Source: Phlebotomus papatasi (taxonomy: Eukaryota; Arthropoda; Insecta; Diptera; Psychodidae). Taken from it: a stretch of DNA of 64,000 bases. A model generated the notes under the pieces. The model worked only from the letters and a program-made list of their open reading frames with translations, did no database searches and had not been told where the DNA came from. The stretch covers positions 76,632,001 to 76,696,000 of the forward strand of contig NC_077222.1 in the NCBI RefSeq assembly GCF_024763615.1. Reading direction: 5' to 3'. Position 1 is the first letter of the stretch; the number at the start of each line of letters is the position of its first letter. Of the stretch, positions 60,674 through 64,000 are shown piece by piece. The position numbers and the translations under genes are program-made.

Positions 60674-60842
60674 TTTTTGGAAAATTAAAAAAAATAACCG
60701 TTTGTGAAATTCGTACGAACCCTCGTACGCACCCTTTAGAACAACTTTGTTCTACATTGATCGTAAGTTTTGTTATCATTCCGAAATTTTATCAACAATG
60801 ACTCACAATAATGTCTCATGAATGGCCTCAACATCAAGCAAT

Positions 60843-62120
60843 AGGGGGAACTAGGTCACTTTTGAATTGGGGTAGTGGAGACCGGGGTACTTTTAGCCAG
60901 CGAATGAGGCTGTTTTTTCGCGCATGATTTGTAAAAAAAAAATGATAAGGTTTGTCTAATATTTTTATGTTTCATAAGTAGCATTAGAATATTGGCTATA
61001 TGAAACAGTGTAGTTCAAAGCTCTAAAATCCTTGACTTTTTCTAGAGAGGATAATGAAAAAAGTATGACACATTGGCTACACTTGCCCCGGCCTGGGTAG
61101 ATATAGCCATTTTTGGGGTACTAATTGCCACTAGTTTCCCAGATGGAATTTTAAACTGGAGATACCAAATATTGTTTCGCTTGATACACTGGAACCCACT
61201 AATGCTAAATATGTCATTTAACTCATTCCGGACCGCAGCATATGCTGCAAGCCAATTTCACAATTTTTAATCAAAAATATCTAAGCTCAAGAATTAATTG
61301 AGGTCCTACAAAAAATATCTTACATTTGGACATCCTTATAGTTTGTAATCATCCACAAGAATCGGATTTTTATCAGTTCTGAATAATTAAAAACCATTGT
61401 TTTTCATAGAAAATGCATATGCTTCTTTGGGTACTACAGTCCCAAAAGACGAAAGAGTTAAACCTAAAGAAAAAGGTTTTAGCCGGCTTTTTTTATGACA
61501 TTTTTGTAATTGCCGCAAAATTGATGCAAACATACTGAAAAAGTCTATTTAACAAATTGTTCATCCGAATTGTAATATTGTTTGGAATATCAATAGTACT
61601 TTTTCATCTAACAATTATCCATGTATTAGTGAAAAATCATCAATAGTTTTATCCCGCCACGGAAGAGTGGCTACATCTTCCCCGAGGGCTGTTTCAGTGT
61701 TTATCATCTTATATAAAAAAAGTAGATAATTACTGTCCAAGTGAAAAATATCTCTTAATTATCTTTATTAAACCAGAAATAAAGTAAAAGTATAAGATTT
61801 GGACTAATAACTTAGAAAACCAAATGCTGCGCCAACAACTGTAATATTAAAACTACAATTTTATACCCATTTTATAAAAATGCTTCTAAATTGTAGAATA
61901 ACAGGATCAGAATTATAAATATTTCTGGGAATATGGGGATGTGTTCCTACTTTCATTAAAAAATACTTTGCTCAATATACATTTTAAGGGAAACGAAAAA
62001 AATCCACTGTCTACTTCTACCCCTGGCTATAGGTACCCCGGTCTCCCCTTCCTTTGAAATTGTACATTTTTCTCTTATTTTAAAGAAAGACCGATTTTAA
62101 AGCTGCTCCAATTCCCCCTA
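60843..62120. mobile_element. Compound element with TAGGGGGAACTAGG and GGAGACCGGGGTAC ends
   Basis: The outer ends TAGGGGGAACTAGG and CCAATTCCCCCTAAG are inverted. A second inverted pair lies just inside: GGAGACCGGGGTACTTTTAG (about 60879) and CTATAGGTACCCCGGTCTCC (about 62029-62048). It is either one element with long ends or one inserted near the ends of another. No coding sequence recognised. Confidence 0.5.
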
Positions 62121-62280
62121 AGTCATGTTTAATCAAAAAGATCAAATTCCAGATTCCACAAGTTAAACGTTATTCCCCTGATTCTTTGTGAACTTCTTAT
62201 GGGCTTTCACATTTCTCCTAAATAAGAAATAAAACACGGGTTTTGACCTGGTTAGGATTTATTCCTTTTTTTTCTTTACG

Positions 62281-62312
62281 ACGTTTCGGGGATTGTTGTC
62301 CCCTTCTTCAGG
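62281..62312 (-). ncRNA. Hammerhead-ribozyme-like core, possibly of a Penelope-like element
   Basis: On the minus strand CTGAAGA is followed by a short hairpin GGGGACAACAATCCCC and then GAAACGTCG. CUGANGA, stem II and GAAA are the conserved core of a hammerhead ribozyme, and such CGACGTTTCGG..CTTCAGG sequences are known from Penelope-like retroelements. I do not see a convincing partner for stem III, so it may be a decayed or non-cleaving copy. Confidence 0.35.
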
Positions 62313-62319
62313 TCTACAA

Positions 62320-64000
62320 ATTAAACAAATTATTTTTTTTTGAAATTTTCAATAACCTAAAAAAAACATGGATCGTTCTGTTGACTTTCACTTACATTGA
62401 GATTAATTGGACAATTCAGGTCAAGGTTTTTCTTGTAAATTTCTCGTAAATTTCCCATATGGATTTCCCAAGTTTCTAAGTGTCTGGCCACACTGGTTAG
62501 ACTTCCGCAAATAAATTTATCCTTTACATAATTTCCTAACATCTAGTATCACTAAAGTCGGGAGAATTACTTTCTAAAATTAAAGCTAAATTTTGGATCC
62601 TAAAAATGTGATAATAGAATTTAATAATTATTGACATTGTGGCTGAGCACAAAAACGGTATAAAACATCATATTTTTAGTTTTATCTGAAAATTTATGAT
62701 TATCACAAGCTTAAATGGAAAGTTTCTGATAGAAATTTTTTAATAACACAACCTCAAATAGTAGATGAGATTATTAAAAATCTCACCTAATACTGCGGTT
62801 GCTGATGAGTCAATTTTGAGGTTCCTTTTGGTAAAATTGTAGAAAGCAATCAGACCATTTCCTGGGCTTTAGTTTTCCAAATTATCATTTTTTGACGAAT
62901 TTGAGATAAAACCATAAAATTATTTTAAAAATCTTACTTTGTATCGAATTTTTAGATTTTTTTAAATGCTGTGCAAAAAAAATTACCAATGTATTTGATA
63001 AAAGTCATGTCTACTTTCCAAAATTCAAAAATTTATATCTCCGGTTCTAATAAACCAATTTTAAATATCTCAAGCCTAAGAACACGCCTTATTCTATGAT
63101 TTATAAATCTTTTAAATATGGCAAGGATCTACTATAATATTAACTCTTTCAGGGCCGACGTGTAAATATACGTTTGATAAATAAATATCCTAGCTCAGGA
63201 CTTAATCGGGCCCCTTAAAACAATATTCTAGCGATTCTAGCTTTGGATGGCTTTATAGTTTGTTCCCAAGAAGTAAAATTGTTGCCTTATATAAACAAGA
63301 CTTTGACAAGATTTTTAATAGGTTGTAAAAGCCCTTAAGCCTCTTAAGTGTGTGCTATTGTACTTTTAGTAGTCTCAGTAACGGAAACAAGAGCGTTATA
63401 CGCGAATTAAAGAATTTTTGTTCTATAATGCCTTACTTGAGATACTTTTACAAGAATATATTAAGGAAATATTGCTCCTTGGGTTAATCATCCACGAAAA
63501 TTGGATTACGGGGCCATTATCTTATAGATGGGGCTCTAATTAAAAAAGGAATCGGATTATTATGGATATACCTATTCTTAAAAAAATAATAGTGTTGATT
63601 AATATTTATTTATATTAGCTGCAAAAAGTGCAGCTATCTGTTCATTTTTTTTTTAGAATCAACAATCGATACTATCGAAAAGAAGTTATCATGCCATTCT
63701 ATTTTTTAATGTCTTTCTGACTCTATTTATTTAGAATTTTATTCGAATTGACTTGGAACTTTGGGATTTTTTTGACCATTTAGTAAACAAATTTAATTTC
63801 TTTTCATAACCCCGGTAATTCTTTTGAAGCCGATTAGATAATCCACTAGCAAGAAAATTATGTTTTAATTGTACTTCTAAATCCAAAAAAAATGAGTGAA
63901 AATTGAAACCTGTAGCAGATTGGGGAGTATTTCAGTAAAAATTATCATTAAAAATGAAAATTACTATAAGCTAATAGAAAATTATGGAGTGATAAATGGA
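62320..64000. other. AT-rich DNA to the window end
   Basis: There is a short hairpin, GATGAGATT..AATCTCACC, at about 62764-62790. No gene was recognised. Upstream exons of the minus-strand proline-rich gene could lie here or beyond the window. Confidence 0.35.

Overview
This is a window of eukaryotic nuclear DNA. It is AT-rich, has GT-AG introns (some only 57 to 80 bp), AATAAA poly(A) signals, and is crowded with small inverted-repeat transposons. The gene content and repeat style fit an insect, probably a fly or midge of the lower Diptera (a sand fly would be a reasonable guess), but nothing in the sequence proves the species. There are no bacterial operons, CRISPR arrays, rRNA genes or intact tRNA genes.

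The main gene is on the + strand from about 26.5 kb to 58.0 kb. I could thread 16 exons by matching splice sites and reading phase. It encodes a long coiled-coil protein whose N-terminal part carries the signature of the JAKMIP C-terminal coiled coil. After a 611-codon coiled-coil exon (46680-48512) the transcript appears to have two alternative 3' ends. One runs through three exons of acidic, Ser/Glu-rich sequence to a stop at 51467, with its own poly(A) signal (about 1,818 residues in all). The other skips these and uses five further exons, ending in a fibronectin-III-like module and a stop at 57952 (about 1,228 residues). The two tails share no sequence.

On the - strand, a convergent gene ends at 58942 and has a large proline-rich exon (58942-60210). 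Two further - strand pieces lie at the left: a start-containing exon pair at 10464-10875, which is in frame only if a run of seven A residues is one base too short, and an isolated exon at 14337-14785. None of these three is recognised as a known family, and their other exons were not found.

The remainder is intergenic or intronic DNA full of transposon remains: a degenerate non-LTR reverse transcriptase (40-604), a tRNA-derived SINE (1277-1541), pogo-like elements with TA target duplications and CAGTG ends, foldback elements, and more than a dozen short elements that nearly all end in TAGGG(G)..CCC(C)TA although their inner terminal repeats differ. Several insertions are nested, and in three cases this window itself contains the empty site (the other arm of the same foldback, a second copy of the host element, or the interrupted reading frame). 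A hammerhead-ribozyme-like core lies on the - strand at about 62281-62312.
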